DNA of 64,000 bases. Origin: Aurantibacillus circumpalustris. Its GTDB lineage: Bacteria; Bacteroidota; Bacteroidia; B-17B0; Aurantibacillaceae. Positions 45,601-54,071 of this stretch are shown piece by piece. The notes under the pieces were generated by a model. It saw nothing but the letters and a program-made list of their open reading frames with translations, ran no database searches and was not told the DNA's origin. How positions within the stretch are numbered: position 1 is the stretch's first letter; each line of letters begins with the position of its first letter. The DNA lies in contig NZ_CP121197.1 in the NCBI RefSeq assembly GCF_029625215.1, positions 372,001-436,000 on the forward strand, read 5' to 3'. Made by a program: the position numbers and the translations under genes.

Positions 45601-46056
45601 GTCACTCATGTCCACCCAGTAGCCCATTTTAGCAGTTACCTCTTCCCACTTGTCGGTATATTTCATTACCTCTTTACGACAAGCCTTGTTATAGTCTTCA
45701 ACAGAAATATATTTCGGACTATTTTTATTTCCGATATCTTCTTTGGTGATCCCTAAAGTTTTTTCAACTCCAAGTTCAATAGGCAAACCATGTGTATCCC
45801 AACCAGCTTTACGTTTAACCTGGTAACCTTGTAAAGTTTTAAAGCGGCAAAAAATATCTTTAATAGCTCGCGCCATAACGTGATGAATACCTGGCATTCC
45901 ATTTGCACTAGGCGGACCTTCATAAAACACCCATGGTTTGTTTTCATCCCGGGTTGAAATTGATTTTTCAAATGTTTTATCTTCTTTCCAGAATTTTAGA
46001 ACATCAGAAGAAATTTGTGACAGGTCAAGCTTTTTATATTCAGGATATTTCTTCAT
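42607..46056 (-). CDS. ileS: Isoleucyl-tRNA synthetase IleS
   Basis: An 1149-residue class I synthetase, longer than the roughly 940 residues of E. coli and of the eukaryote-like length seen in Bacteroidota. The HIGH region is PPSANGMPGIHHVMARA (48-64) and KMSKR is in NGNKMSKRLGNAVDP. The CP1 editing insert (WTTTPWTLPSNTALAVG at about 244-260) is present. The anticodon-binding helical domain (SNWYVRLSRRRFWKGEM) and a C-terminal beta-rich extension complete it. It charges tRNA-Ile and edits valine. It is the first gene of the ileS-dksA-like unit, a conserved Bacteroidota order. Confidence 0.97.
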   Translation of the reverse strand: MKKYPEYKKLDLSQISSDVLKFWKEDKTFEKSISTRDENKPWVFYEGPPSANGMPGIHHVMARAIKDIFCRFKTLQGYQVKRKAGWDTHGLPIELGVEKTLGITKEDIGNKNSPKYISVEDYNKACRKEVMKYTDKWEEVTAKMGYWVDMSDPYITYDNKYIESVWWLLQNLSRKDLLYKGFTIQPYSPAAGTGLSSHELNQPGCYRDVKDRTAVVQFKVDVRVNPVLLSDNIGADEVFFLAWTTTPWTLPSNTALAVGKDIDYVFVKSFNPFSGELQTVILAKELVNKYFSEKHTDLSFENYKVGDKEIPFKIVGHCKGSDLEGVSYEQLLPFAQPTDGDAFKVIVGDFVTTTDGTGIVHIAPSFGADDFRVAKQNGIGSLTLVDKRGKFLPEVKDGIFLFGEEFVKEAYLNDDEKKEEFVKQKEILEAKHKIKELKVYLSVDERIVLKLQEEGKLFKKEHYVHSYPHCWRTDKPVLYYPLDSWFIKSTAMKNRMIELNKTINWKPEATGTGRFGNWLENLNDWNLSRSRFWGIPIPIWTSEDKSEQIVIGSAEELKKEIENSLAKGFMKTNPLEKFVPGNFSTENYETFDLHKPYADSIILEKNGKQLFREPDLIDVWFDSGSMPYAQVHYPFENKELIDDKKYFPADFIAEGVDQTRGWFFTLHAIATMNFDSVAYKNVVSNGLVLDKNGNKMSKRLGNAVDPFITIDKYGADATRWYLIANAAPWDNLKFDEEGISEVQRKLFGTLYNTYGFYALYANVDGFTVSDKTQVPVENRSELDKWIISELESLIEEVTLRFNEFEPHRAARAIEMFVDEHLSNWYVRLSRRRFWKGEMSTDKIAAYETLFTCLKTVSQLMSPIAPFFADWLYQNLSLSHESVHLTLLPEVEKRYQDKALEERMELAQKISSMVLSIRKKENLKVRQPLQRIQIPILDKAYQQKIEAVQDLILGEVNVKQIEFVDESKAQIVKNLKLNFKTLGKKCGAHMKAVQEFAKNNENAVKIISGIEQEGKAAVVVNNVEIILEVEDVEIIPVDMPGWKVANSGSLTVALDINLSEALRNEGLAREVVNRIQNLRKDKGFEVTDKILVKIQQNSSLDNAIKNNLSYICSETLTSDLQLVQTIASNNATTIEVDELISTLISIEKLN

Positions 46057-46066
46057 TTATTTTTTT

Positions 46067-46084
46067 TAATGCCATAAGGCATTA
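46067..46084 (-). promoter_or_regulatory. Leader hairpin just upstream of ileS
   Basis: TAATGCC-TTAT-GGCATTA (minus strand): a perfect 7-bp stem with a 4-base loop, ending 10 bases before the ileS ATG and followed by an A-rich stretch. It could affect translation initiation. It is not a T-box. Confidence 0.35.
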
Positions 46085-46256
46085 CTTACAAGCTTTATTT
46101 TTAAACCTTAAAAAAGAGGAGCGAATTTACTAAAAAACTGGGATTTCCTTAGAAAGAAATTAGTTAAAAAAACCTTGGAATTGGAAGAAATATCCAGTAT
46201 ATAAACTAGGTTGGAATATTTATGATACAAAGTAGAAAAACTGTGCAAGTATTCAC

Positions 46257-47096
46257 TTACATACCACTACTAAAGTGGCTCATACTCTCCCGTTTCATTG
46301 GAGGAACATTTAGTACTGGAATAGGGCTTAATTCCACTATTTTATGGCCAATAGCACCACCGCCAAGGCGTTCACCAATACTTAAGTCTTTTTGATTTAT
46401 TTGAATAATCAGATCACAATCATTTTTAACGGCATATTCAATAATGGCTTCGGCAGGAGTAGTACTTGGTAAAGAACGGTTTGTACAATTCACTCCTTCT
46501 TGTTTAATAAACTTTTTAACCTGTTGTAAATAAGGCAAGAGTTTATTCTCATAGTCATCGTCATTCGGCTTAAATACCGAAACAATTCTAATATCTGCTT
46601 TGTAATAATGCGCTAACTGCACAGCAAAAGAAACCTTTTCGCGACTCTCTGGAGTTAAGTCAAACGGCATTACTATATTTTTAAAACCTTCTCTTTTTTC
46701 ACTTGAACGTACAGTAATAACTGGACACGGCGCTGCAGTTAGGAATTTAGTAACCGTCATTCCGCCACCAAACAAGCCTGTTTTAAATTTAGTATTTTCA
46801 TCTAAAGCCATTACAATCATAGAACAGCCCAAGTCTGTAGCTGTTTTATTGGTAACTTCATACACTTCACCCTTTACACCAAGCATTTCAACTGTTAAAC
46901 CACTTTCATCACGCGTTGCCTGCGCCAGACTCTCAAGTTCATCCTTACGATCATCTTCGCTCACAACAGAAACGTGCAAAAGAATAAGCTTTGATTTGGT
47001 GAACTTTGCTAGAGTGTAAATTTGTTTTACAGCAATATAAGATTGCTTAGAAAAATCAACTGGAACTAATATCGATTGGTTTTCCTTTATTATCAT
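46257..47096 (-). CDS. Universal stress protein with two Usp domains
   Basis: A 279-residue tandem Usp protein. Domain 1 spans about 1-140 (ILVPVDFSKQSYIAVKQIYT ... LFGGGMTVTKFLTAAPCPV), domain 2 about 148-275 (IVMPFDLTPESREKVSFAVQ ... GERLGGGAIGHKIVELSPIP). The glycine loops near each domain end resemble the ATP-binding G-x2-G-x9-G motif but are imperfect. Such proteins help survival in stress; the partner is unknown. It is monocistronic, with a gene-free AT-rich stretch of 207 bases upstream that shows no clear promoter or RNA. Confidence 0.9.
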   Translation of the reverse strand: MIIKENQSILVPVDFSKQSYIAVKQIYTLAKFTKSKLILLHVSVVSEDDRKDELESLAQATRDESGLTVEMLGVKGEVYEVTNKTATDLGCSMIVMALDENTKFKTGLFGGGMTVTKFLTAAPCPVITVRSSEKREGFKNIVMPFDLTPESREKVSFAVQLAHYYKADIRIVSVFKPNDDDYENKLLPYLQQVKKFIKQEGVNCTNRSLPSTTPAEAIIEYAVKNDCDLIIQINQKDLSIGERLGGGAIGHKIVELSPIPVLNVPPMKRESMSHFSSGM

Positions 47097-47303
47097 ACTC
47101 TTTAGATTTGGACTAAGTTAGAAAAAAAAACCGAAAACTGTTAAATTTTTTCTAGATTTTCATGTTTTTCCCGAGGTTTATACTATTTTATTCGTTAAAG
47201 GTTGCAAAAACTTTTGAAAAAAATATCAAGCATATTGAATTAACAATTAAACATTTAACTAATTAATAATCAAATGTTTACTCAATATATTAACTCTAAT
47301 TTA

Positions 47304-47726
47304 CTAATCAATAATAGCCATTACCTTTAACTCAATAGCAATAGGCGTTGGTAGTTTATTAATTTCAATAGTTGTGCGGCACGGAGGGTTTTCTTTAAAG
47401 TATTCGGCCCAAATTTTGTTGTATTTTGGAAAATCGTCCTTCATATTTGTTAAAAAAACAGTAACGTCAACAATTTTATCCCAACTACTGCCCGAATCTT
47501 CTAAAATGTATCGAATATTTTTAAAAACGCTATGGCACTGAGCTTCTATGTCGTAACTCACAATTTGCCCTTTTTCATCCAATTCTACACCTGGAATTTT
47601 TTTTGCTCCCCGCTCACGCGGTCCTACCCCACTTAAAAATAATAAATTACCAACCTTACGCGCGTGAGGATACAATCCAACAGGTTCGGGAGCTTTTGAT
47701 GATTCTATTTTCGATGAATTTGCCAT
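47304..47726 (-). CDS. RidA-family deaminase
   Basis: A 140-residue trimeric RidA/YjgF-type protein. VGNLLFLSGVGPRE (about 27-40), AQCHSVFKNIRYILEDSGSS and the substrate-binding arginine in CRTTIEINKLP (about residues 110-121) are present. RidA removes reactive enamine/imine intermediates; this member, with its GVGPRERGAKKIPGVELDE insert, is closer to the 2-aminomuconate deaminase-like branch. I use the ATG at 47726 (MANSSKIESSKAPEP), not the frame opening five codons earlier. A TAnnTTTG element lies just upstream. It is divergent from the CstB-like gene. Confidence 0.9.
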   Translation of the reverse strand: MANSSKIESSKAPEPVGLYPHARKVGNLLFLSGVGPRERGAKKIPGVELDEKGQIVSYDIEAQCHSVFKNIRYILEDSGSSWDKIVDVTVFLTNMKDDFPKYNKIWAEYFKENPPCRTTIEINKLPTPIAIELKVMAIID

Positions 47727-47738
47727 AATATTAAAAAG

Positions 47739-47746
47739 CAAATTTA
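47739..47746 (-). promoter_or_regulatory. Candidate TAnnTTTG element of the ridA-like gene
   Basis: On the minus strand this reads TAAATTTG and lies 12 bases before the ATG at 47726. No -33 partner is evident. Confidence 0.35.
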
Positions 47747-47771
47747 ACTATATTCTCATTATGAATGGGTT

Positions 47772-47799
47772 TTTGAAACACATTATAATTGTAATTTTG
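47772..47799 (+). promoter_or_regulatory. Bacteroidota-type promoter of the CstB-like gene
   Basis: TTTG (47772-47775), a 16-base spacer, then TAATTTTG (47792-47799). This is the best match in the window to the TTTG-N17-TAnnTTTG consensus. The ATG follows only 5 bases later, so the mRNA would be almost leaderless. Confidence 0.55.
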
Positions 47800-47804
47800 A
47801 TTTT

Positions 47805-49214
47805 ATGAATATTAAACAACTCTATACTAATTGTCTCGCACAAGGAGCTTATTATATTTCAAATAATGGTGAAGCGGCAATAGTAGACCCGCTTCGCGAA
47901 ACAAAGCCTTATCTCGACCTCTTAAAACAAAATGGTGATACTTTAAAATATATTTTCGAAACGCATTTTCATGCCGATTTTGTAAGTGGACATGTTGATT
48001 TGGCAAAAGAAACCGGCGCAACAATTGTTTTTGGTCCGAATGCACAAACGGAGTATAAAAGCCATATTGCCGCAGACGGAGAAGAATTTAAAATTGGTAA
48101 TCTTACCTTAAAAGTAATGCATACACCGGGACACACACTTGAGTCCTCAACCTATCTCTTGCAAAACGAAACTAAAAAACCTTTGTGCATTTTTACTGGA
48201 GACACTTTATTTATCGGTGATGTTGGCCGACCTGACTTAGCCATTAAATCTGAGCTCACTCAAGAAGATTTAGCAGGGATGTTGTACGATAGTTTAAGAA
48301 ATAAAATAATGCCGCTTCCAGATGATGTTATTGTTTATCCTGCTCATGGCGCTGGATCTGCCTGTGGAAAAAACATGAGTAAAGAAACTTTTGATACCTT
48401 AGGCAGTCAGAAGCAATTAAATTATGCTCTTCGTGATATTTCGAAAGCAGAATTTATCACAGAACTTACCACTGGTATTTTACCAGCTCCACAATACTTT
48501 ACAAAAAACGCAGCTTTAAACAAAAATGGGTATCAAAATTACAGCGAAATTCTAAAAAAAGGTTCGAATGCTTTATCTGTAGAAGATTTTGAAACAGCGA
48601 TGAAAACTCCAAACGTAATTGTACTGGATGTTAGAAAACCTCAGGAATTTGCAAATGGACATATTCCAAACTCTTTATTTATTGGATTAGATGGACAATT
48701 TGCACCTTGGGTTGGTACCGTTATTCTTGATATAAATGCTCCTATTCTTTTAATAACACCCGAAGGAAGAGAAGAAGAAACGGTTATGCGTTTATCGAGA
48801 GTAGGTTATGATAATTGCATTGGTTATTTAAAAGGAGGCATGAGCAATTGGAAAAATGCTTCAAAAAAAATAGAGCAAATTAAAAGTATTCCTGCGGAAG
48901 AATTTATTACGCATTACAAAACTGGCCACAAAACACTTGATGTACGCAAGCCTGGTGAATTTGAATCGGCACATTTAAAAAATGCTGTGACCAAACCCCT
49001 TGATTTTATATATGATTGGGTGGATGTCGTTGACAAATCACATCCTTACATGATTCATTGTGCAGGTGGTTACAGAAGCATGATTGCCGCATCTATTCTA
49101 AAAGCAAAAGGCTTTACAAATCTTACAGATGTGCAAGGAGGTTATGGTGCAATTAGCAAATTAGAAGCCTCCCAAAAAGAAATTGAAACACTTGCTTGTA
49201 CTAAATCCTTATAA
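47805..49214 (+). CDS. CstB-like persulfide dioxygenase with two rhodanese domains
   Basis: A 469-residue fusion. Residues 1-240 are a metallo-beta-lactamase-fold persulfide dioxygenase (THFHADFVSGH near 53-63, MHTPGHTLESS, FTGDTLFIGDVGRPD). About 265-350 is a rhodanese fold (VIVLDVRKPQEFANGHIP) in which the active Cys loop reads ITPEGREEE, so it is inactive. About 365-465 is a second rhodanese with active HCAGGYRS (Cys419). The order dioxygenase, pseudo-rhodanese, rhodanese is that of CstB, which oxidises persulfides to sulfite and thiosulfate. It probably detoxifies sulfide. A PAP2 gene follows after 30 bases. Confidence 0.9.
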   Translation: MNIKQLYTNCLAQGAYYISNNGEAAIVDPLRETKPYLDLLKQNGDTLKYIFETHFHADFVSGHVDLAKETGATIVFGPNAQTEYKSHIAADGEEFKIGNLTLKVMHTPGHTLESSTYLLQNETKKPLCIFTGDTLFIGDVGRPDLAIKSELTQEDLAGMLYDSLRNKIMPLPDDVIVYPAHGAGSACGKNMSKETFDTLGSQKQLNYALRDISKAEFITELTTGILPAPQYFTKNAALNKNGYQNYSEILKKGSNALSVEDFETAMKTPNVIVLDVRKPQEFANGHIPNSLFIGLDGQFAPWVGTVILDINAPILLITPEGREEETVMRLSRVGYDNCIGYLKGGMSNWKNASKKIEQIKSIPAEEFITHYKTGHKTLDVRKPGEFESAHLKNAVTKPLDFIYDWVDVVDKSHPYMIHCAGGYRSMIAASILKAKGFTNLTDVQGGYGAISKLEASQKEIETLACTKSL

Positions 49215-49244
49215 TTGATCGTTCTTTTTTTAGTATTTTTAGCC

Positions 49245-49823
49245 ATGATTGATTGGCTAGAAAAGCTTGATAGAATACTCTTCTTAAAGATAAACGCGCT
49301 CCACACTCCTTTATTAGACACATTTATGTGGCACATGAGTGAATCATGGCACACCTATCTTGCTGTTATTGTAGTGGCTTACGCGTTTTATAAAAAATTC
49401 TCTCCAAAACGGGCGCTTGAATTTGTGGTGGGTTGCGCCATTGTTGTAGCCTGTGCGAACATGTCGTCAGATGCAGTAAAATATGGCGTTCAAAGATATC
49501 GTCCCACTCATAATCTCGAAATTAAAACTCAGGTACATATTGTAAATGACTATTCAGGTGGTAAATATGGATTCTTTTCTAGTCATGCCGCCAACACATT
49601 TGGCTTGATTACATTTATTTTTTTCTGTGTAAACTGGATTCGTATTCGTTTTAAATTACTGTTATTCGCTTACCCCATAATTATTTCGTACAGCCGTATT
49701 TATTTGGGTGTGCATTACCCCAGCGATATTTTTATTGGAATGCTCGACGGATTGCTATTTGGAATGCTTGTTTATTACATCATGAACACTTATTTTTTCA
49801 AGACCAATGAACAAACTGTCTAA
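49245..49823 (+). CDS. PAP2-family membrane phosphatase
   Basis: A 192-residue integral membrane phosphatase with about five helices. Active-site motifs are KYGVQRYRPTH (about 81-91), FFSSHAAN (about 112-119, replacing the usual PSGH) and SYSRIYLGVHYPSD (about 149-162). It resembles undecaprenyl-diphosphate or lipid A phosphatases of Bacteroidota. The frame is open ten codons earlier from a TTG, but the ATG at 49245 (MIDWLEKLDRILFLKINALH) is the usual start. It overlaps the PD40 gene by 17 bases, so the two are coupled. Confidence 0.88.
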   Translation: MIDWLEKLDRILFLKINALHTPLLDTFMWHMSESWHTYLAVIVVAYAFYKKFSPKRALEFVVGCAIVVACANMSSDAVKYGVQRYRPTHNLEIKTQVHIVNDYSGGKYGFFSSHAANTFGLITFIFFCVNWIRIRFKLLLFAYPIIISYSRIYLGVHYPSDIFIGMLDGLLFGMLVYYIMNTYFFKTNEQTV

Positions 49824-50667
49824 TATTATTTGCTCTTTCTTTTTAGTGCTTGTTGCTAAAGCTCAACTGCCCAACACAGACATTTGGTTGTTTAAAATTG
49901 AAACTGATAAATTAAAACAATTTATTTTAAAGGATCCTCTAAACATTACGAATCACGAGGGCTACGACAATCAACCTTGCTTTTCTCCCGACGGAAAAAA
50001 AATTTATTATGTAAGTGGTAAAGACGACGGGCAGACCGAAGTGTTTTACTATGATATAAAAAAGAAAAAAAATGTTCCTGTAACTATTACCAAAACAAGC
50101 GAGTACTCTCCTACACTTATTGATGATAAAACTTTAGCTTCCGTTGTAGTTGAATCAGATAGTGCGCAACGCATACATTTTATAGATGCACTTAGCGGGC
50201 GCGATACCCTAAAATTAGAAATGGACTCCATTGGTTATTTCACATTTTTAAATTCAGATACCTTGGTTTATTATAAACTCACGCAAACCCATTCACTTCG
50301 TTATTACTCCATGAGAACTAAAGAAGATAAATGGTTGGCTAATTCGCCAGTTCGAGGATTCAAGGCTATAAACAGACATAAACTTATATATGGATTAAAA
50401 GATTCTGTTCATGTAACATTTTATGTGTACGATTTTTTATTGCACAAAGCTTATCAATATGCAGAATATCCATCTGTGAACGAAGACATTATTTGGCATC
50501 CTACCTGGGGCTTAATAAAATCGGAAGAAAATAAATTGATGCGTTTTGATGAGGTTAATCAAACATGGTCAGTGCTATTTGATCTCTCTAGTTTTCAGAT
50601 TAAAAAAATCACACGTTTTATTTTTGATCCTGAAAATAAATGTTTGGTTGTAGTAAATAATTTATAA
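49807..50667 (+). CDS. Secreted PD40 / TolB-like beta-propeller protein
   Basis: A 286-residue exported protein with a signal peptide (MNKLSNIICSFFLVLVAKAQ). The clearest propeller blade is NQPCFSPDGKKIYYVSG (about 56-72), a PD40/WD40-like motif, with further weaker beta blades to the end. The short length allows perhaps four to five blades. No enzyme domain follows, so it is probably a periplasmic binding or scaffold protein. It overlaps the PAP2 gene and is followed by the GNAT gene after one base, which makes a three-gene operon. Confidence 0.8.
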   Translation: MNKLSNIICSFFLVLVAKAQLPNTDIWLFKIETDKLKQFILKDPLNITNHEGYDNQPCFSPDGKKIYYVSGKDDGQTEVFYYDIKKKKNVPVTITKTSEYSPTLIDDKTLASVVVESDSAQRIHFIDALSGRDTLKLEMDSIGYFTFLNSDTLVYYKLTQTHSLRYYSMRTKEDKWLANSPVRGFKAINRHKLIYGLKDSVHVTFYVYDFLLHKAYQYAEYPSVNEDIIWHPTWGLIKSEENKLMRFDEVNQTWSVLFDLSSFQIKKITRFIFDPENKCLVVVNNL

Positions 50668-50668
50668 A

Positions 50669-51112
50669 ATGGCTTACGAAAAAATTCTCGGCGACTACTT
50701 ATTCAGCAATGATAAATTAAAGCTTCAGGTGGATGTGGTTCACGATTATTTGAGCAAAGAAAGTTATTGGGCTCGGAATATTCCTTTAGAACTTGTAGAA
50801 AAATCAATTGAAGGAAGTGTCTGCTTTGGCGTTTATTACAACGTAAAACAAATTGGTTTTGCACGCGTTATCACAGATACTGCAAGCTTTGGGTATTTAG
50901 CGGACGTATTTATTGTAAAAGAATTTCGCGGAAAAGGTTTGTCTAAAGAATTGATGGCTTTTATTATGAATTATGACCCCTTAAAAAAACTCCGTCGCTT
51001 TATGCTTGCTACGAAAGACGCGCATGAATTGTACACGCAGTTTGGTTTTAAAGCTTTGGCGGAGCCTGCCCGTTTTATGGAAATTAAATCTTTTGAGTCG
51101 TATACACAATGA
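50669..51112 (+). CDS. GNAT-family N-acetyltransferase
   Basis: A 147-residue single-domain GNAT. The acetyl-CoA motif is VKEFRGKGLSKELM (about 89-102), matching R/Q-x-x-G-x-G/A, preceded by the beta-4 strand SFGYLADVFIV. It opens with YLLSxD-like residues (GDYLFSNDKLKLQVDVVHDY) common in a Bacteroidota subgroup. The substrate is unknown. It starts one base after the PD40 stop codon and ends the operon; the convergent T9SS gene lies 43 bases away. Confidence 0.9.
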   Translation: MAYEKILGDYLFSNDKLKLQVDVVHDYLSKESYWARNIPLELVEKSIEGSVCFGVYYNVKQIGFARVITDTASFGYLADVFIVKEFRGKGLSKELMAFIMNYDPLKKLRRFMLATKDAHELYTQFGFKALAEPARFMEIKSFESYTQ

Positions 51113-51155
51113 TAAACTAATTTCAATATCTGACTCAACTATTTTTGATCAGCAA

Positions 51156-52148
51156 CTATCTGCTAACAACTAATTTTCTGTTAAGCGTGTAGTTTTTGTC
51201 GACAAAAGAAATAGTGTACAAGCCTTCGGCTAAACCAGCCAGATTTAAATTAATATCTCCATTTTCGTAATTTTGTTCAATCAGCTGTTGACCCAAAGAA
51301 TTTCTTAGTAAAATTACTCCCTTTGTGATCTCTGAAAATTTAATACTCACGCGATCTGATGCTGGATTTGGAAATACCGTCATTTCTCTATTGTCATTCA
51401 CGGTAACGTCCTTAATGCCGAGAACGATATGATCCATGAATTCTGTATACGGACCATAATCTCCGGGTCCCGATTCACTAAGTTGCCTAGTATAAAGTAA
51501 AGGGTAACTGATATTCTGCGAATAGTAATAATAAGATTTATTCTGAACGATGTACCCATCAAGTGTTCCGTTTTTTTTGGTGGACCAGGTGCTCAAATAT
51601 TTAATTGCCAAAACATTTGTAAATGTACCGGAAGGTAGGATCAAAGTGCCAGTACCATGGCCTAGAAAAGAATTTTGCCAAGTGGTTACAAGAGTATCGG
51701 TGGCGACTACAGATGTATATATAATGGTTTGAGTATAGGTGTCGCCGTAAGTAAACGGCAAAGGCAACTCAATAGGATCTGCGGTTACGCTATACGTTGA
51801 AGGATAGGCCTTGCTCAAACCTGCACTGCTAGACGTAAGAAAAGTATTGTTCCCAGCCTGAGTTCGAACAAGATTGGCTTGAGGATATAAACTAGCAGCA
51901 GGAACCGACGAAGCTGCAATGTAAGAAACCTGGTATGTAACAGGACTTGTGGATGGAATGACCGCGAAATTCCATACTTGGTTGGCACCAGCCGTATTTA
52001 ATACTGGCGAGGAGGTTCGGATACTGAATACCTCACCCGCCTTCGGGCAGCTAGTTGCACACGTGAGTGTTTGTCCTAAAATACTTTGAGTGGTTAATAA
52101 ACAAATCGAGAACGCAACTAGAATCTTAAGAAGAGGTAGTTTTTTCAT
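51156..52148 (-). CDS. T9SS type A sorting domain protein
   Basis: A 330-residue secreted protein. Residues 1-25 are a signal peptide (MKKLPLLKILVAFSICLLTT...GQ). Residues 40-245 form an all-beta domain without a recognisable family (NTAGANQVWNFAVIP, YGDTYTQTIIYTSV). The C-terminal 75 residues are a type A sorting domain (VFPNPASDRVSIKFSE ... GLYTISFVDKN, ending LVVSR). It would be exported by T9SS and anchored or released at the surface. It is not related to the large triplet outside the sorting domain, and it is monocistronic. Confidence 0.85.
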   Translation of the reverse strand: MKKLPLLKILVAFSICLLTTQSILGQTLTCATSCPKAGEVFSIRTSSPVLNTAGANQVWNFAVIPSTSPVTYQVSYIAASSVPAASLYPQANLVRTQAGNNTFLTSSSAGLSKAYPSTYSVTADPIELPLPFTYGDTYTQTIIYTSVVATDTLVTTWQNSFLGHGTGTLILPSGTFTNVLAIKYLSTWSTKKNGTLDGYIVQNKSYYYYSQNISYPLLYTRQLSESGPGDYGPYTEFMDHIVLGIKDVTVNDNREMTVFPNPASDRVSIKFSEITKGVILLRNSLGQQLIEQNYENGDINLNLAGLAEGLYTISFVDKNYTLNRKLVVSR

Positions 52149-52342
52149 TTGGGTTATTTTACTTAAAGATAATGAGTTTTTTTATTTTGCTCTATTTATA
52201 AGAAATCCCTTGAAAAATCCAATCCATACAATAGCCGGAAATAAACTTAAATTGAAATAAGCAGTGTATAGGCATATTCAGCCTCACCCATAATTTATTC
52301 GAATTAAAATATACTTTGTATATTTAGTAACATTCAATAAAA

Positions 52343-54070
52343 ATGAGTCTATTCAGAAAAAAAACGATTGAATCTATTTTACAGAAAAGCGAAGACGATG
52401 CCAACACACACGGTTCATTAGCTAAGCACCTAGGCGTAAAAGATCTTACAGCATTTGGAATAGCCGCTATTATTGGCGCCGGCATTTTTTCAACCATTGG
52501 AAAAGCCAGTTTTGATGGTGGCCCGGGTGTCATTTTTCTTTTTATTTTCACAGCGCTTGCCTGCAGTTTTGCTGCCTTTGCCTATGCAGAGTTTGCATCT
52601 CTCATTCCGGTTAGCGGCAGCGCTTACACTTACAGTTATGTTGCTTTTGGTGAATTGTTTGCCTGGATCATAGGCTGGGCACTTATTATGGAGTATTCTA
52701 TAGGGAATGTTACCGTGGCCATTTCGTGGAGTGATTATTTTACCTCTTTATTGAATAATGCTTTTCATTTTAGGATGCATGAATGGTTGTGCTTAGATTA
52801 TTTTACTGCAAAACAAAATTATTTTGAAGTACTCGGTATTCTAAATAACGGCACTCCTCTTGCAGCAATTGCAGCGAATGGAGAAACTGCTGGTTTAGTT
52901 GAAGGTTATAAAGCATTTGCTAGCGCACCGAAAATTTTTGGAACACCGATTATTTTTGATTTTCCTGCTCTCCTTATCAATGTATTAATTACCTTATTAG
53001 TATACAGAGGCATTAAAGAAAGTCGCAACGCCAGTAACATCATGGTATTGGTTAAAATTGCGGTTGTACTTGTTGTTATTTTTGTTGGTGCTTTTTATGT
53101 AGATACAGAAAATTGGGACCCTTTTATGCCGAATGGTGTTGGTGGTTTACTTAAAGGTATTAGCGCCGTTTTCTTTGCCTACATAGGTTTTGATGCTATT
53201 TCAACCACGGCAGAAGAGTGCCGTAATCCACAACGCGATTTACCAAGAGGGATTTTATATTCTATTATAATTTGTACGATTTTATATGTAGCTATTGCTC
53301 TTGTTATTACGGGGATGGTAAATTATACAGAACTAAATGTTGGTGATCCGCTGGCATATGTATTTGAAAAAGTAAAAGACTTGCACTGGTTAAGCGGCGT
53401 TATTGCAATAAGCGCAGTAGTTGCCATGGCCAGTGTAATGCTAGTTTTTCAATTAGGTCAGCCTCGTATTTGGATGAGCATGAGTCGTGACGGCCTGCTA
53501 CCGAAAGCCTTTGCAAAAATTCATCCTAAATACAAAACACCTTCTTTCTCAACTATTATAACAGGATTATTGGTTGCTGTCCCTATATTTTTTGTGGATA
53601 TAAATATGGTAACCGACATTTGTTCGGCAGGAACTTTATTTGCATTCTGTTTAGTGTGTGGAGGAGTTCTCAAGCTTCGTATGGATCCAAACGCTCCGCC
53701 TTCGAAATTTAAAACACCTTATATCAATTCAAAATACATTGTTCCAGTTCTCTTTACTATCTCTTTAGTGTATTTGTTTTTTGATGAAAGCAGTACACTT
53801 CAATATTATCTTCATTCAGAAACCTTAGAAGAATTTTATTCTAAAATTCCAATCTATTTTTTCTTTATTGGTTTTGCGATATTTTCAGTCATGGCTTTTC
53901 TTTATAATTTTTCTTTAATCCCATCACTGGGTTTATTAAGTTGTTTCTATATGCTTTCTCAATTAGGACATAAAAATTGGCTCTACTTTGGCACATGGTT
54001 AATAATAGGTTTAATTATATATTTTGTTTACGGCCGCAGACATAGTAAATTAGCACCTTCAAATCAATAA
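52343..54070 (+). CDS. APC-family amino acid permease
   Basis: A 575-residue permease with about 12-13 membrane helices. The N-terminal blocks LTAFGIAAIIGAGIFSTIG (about 35-53) and LIPVSGSAYTYSYVAFGEL are diagnostic for the APC cationic amino-acid (CAT-like) group, as is FFAYIGFDAISTTAEE (about 278-293). The two loops after helices 3 and 4 are longer than in short family members. The substrate is probably a cationic or small neutral amino acid. An SDR gene follows after one base, so it is co-transcribed with the next two genes. Confidence 0.92.
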   Translation: MSLFRKKTIESILQKSEDDANTHGSLAKHLGVKDLTAFGIAAIIGAGIFSTIGKASFDGGPGVIFLFIFTALACSFAAFAYAEFASLIPVSGSAYTYSYVAFGELFAWIIGWALIMEYSIGNVTVAISWSDYFTSLLNNAFHFRMHEWLCLDYFTAKQNYFEVLGILNNGTPLAAIAANGETAGLVEGYKAFASAPKIFGTPIIFDFPALLINVLITLLVYRGIKESRNASNIMVLVKIAVVLVVIFVGAFYVDTENWDPFMPNGVGGLLKGISAVFFAYIGFDAISTTAEECRNPQRDLPRGILYSIIICTILYVAIALVITGMVNYTELNVGDPLAYVFEKVKDLHWLSGVIAISAVVAMASVMLVFQLGQPRIWMSMSRDGLLPKAFAKIHPKYKTPSFSTIITGLLVAVPIFFVDINMVTDICSAGTLFAFCLVCGGVLKLRMDPNAPPSKFKTPYINSKYIVPVLFTISLVYLFFDESSTLQYYLHSETLEEFYSKIPIYFFFIGFAIFSVMAFLYNFSLIPSLGLLSCFYMLSQLGHKNWLYFGTWLIIGLIIYFVYGRRHSKLAPSNQ

Positions 54071-54071
54071 T

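Noticed and set aside
46057-46140. T-box riboswitch upstream of ileS
   Set aside because: The leader is too short, lacks the conserved T-box sequence and a terminator/antiterminator pair, and the group does not use T-boxes.
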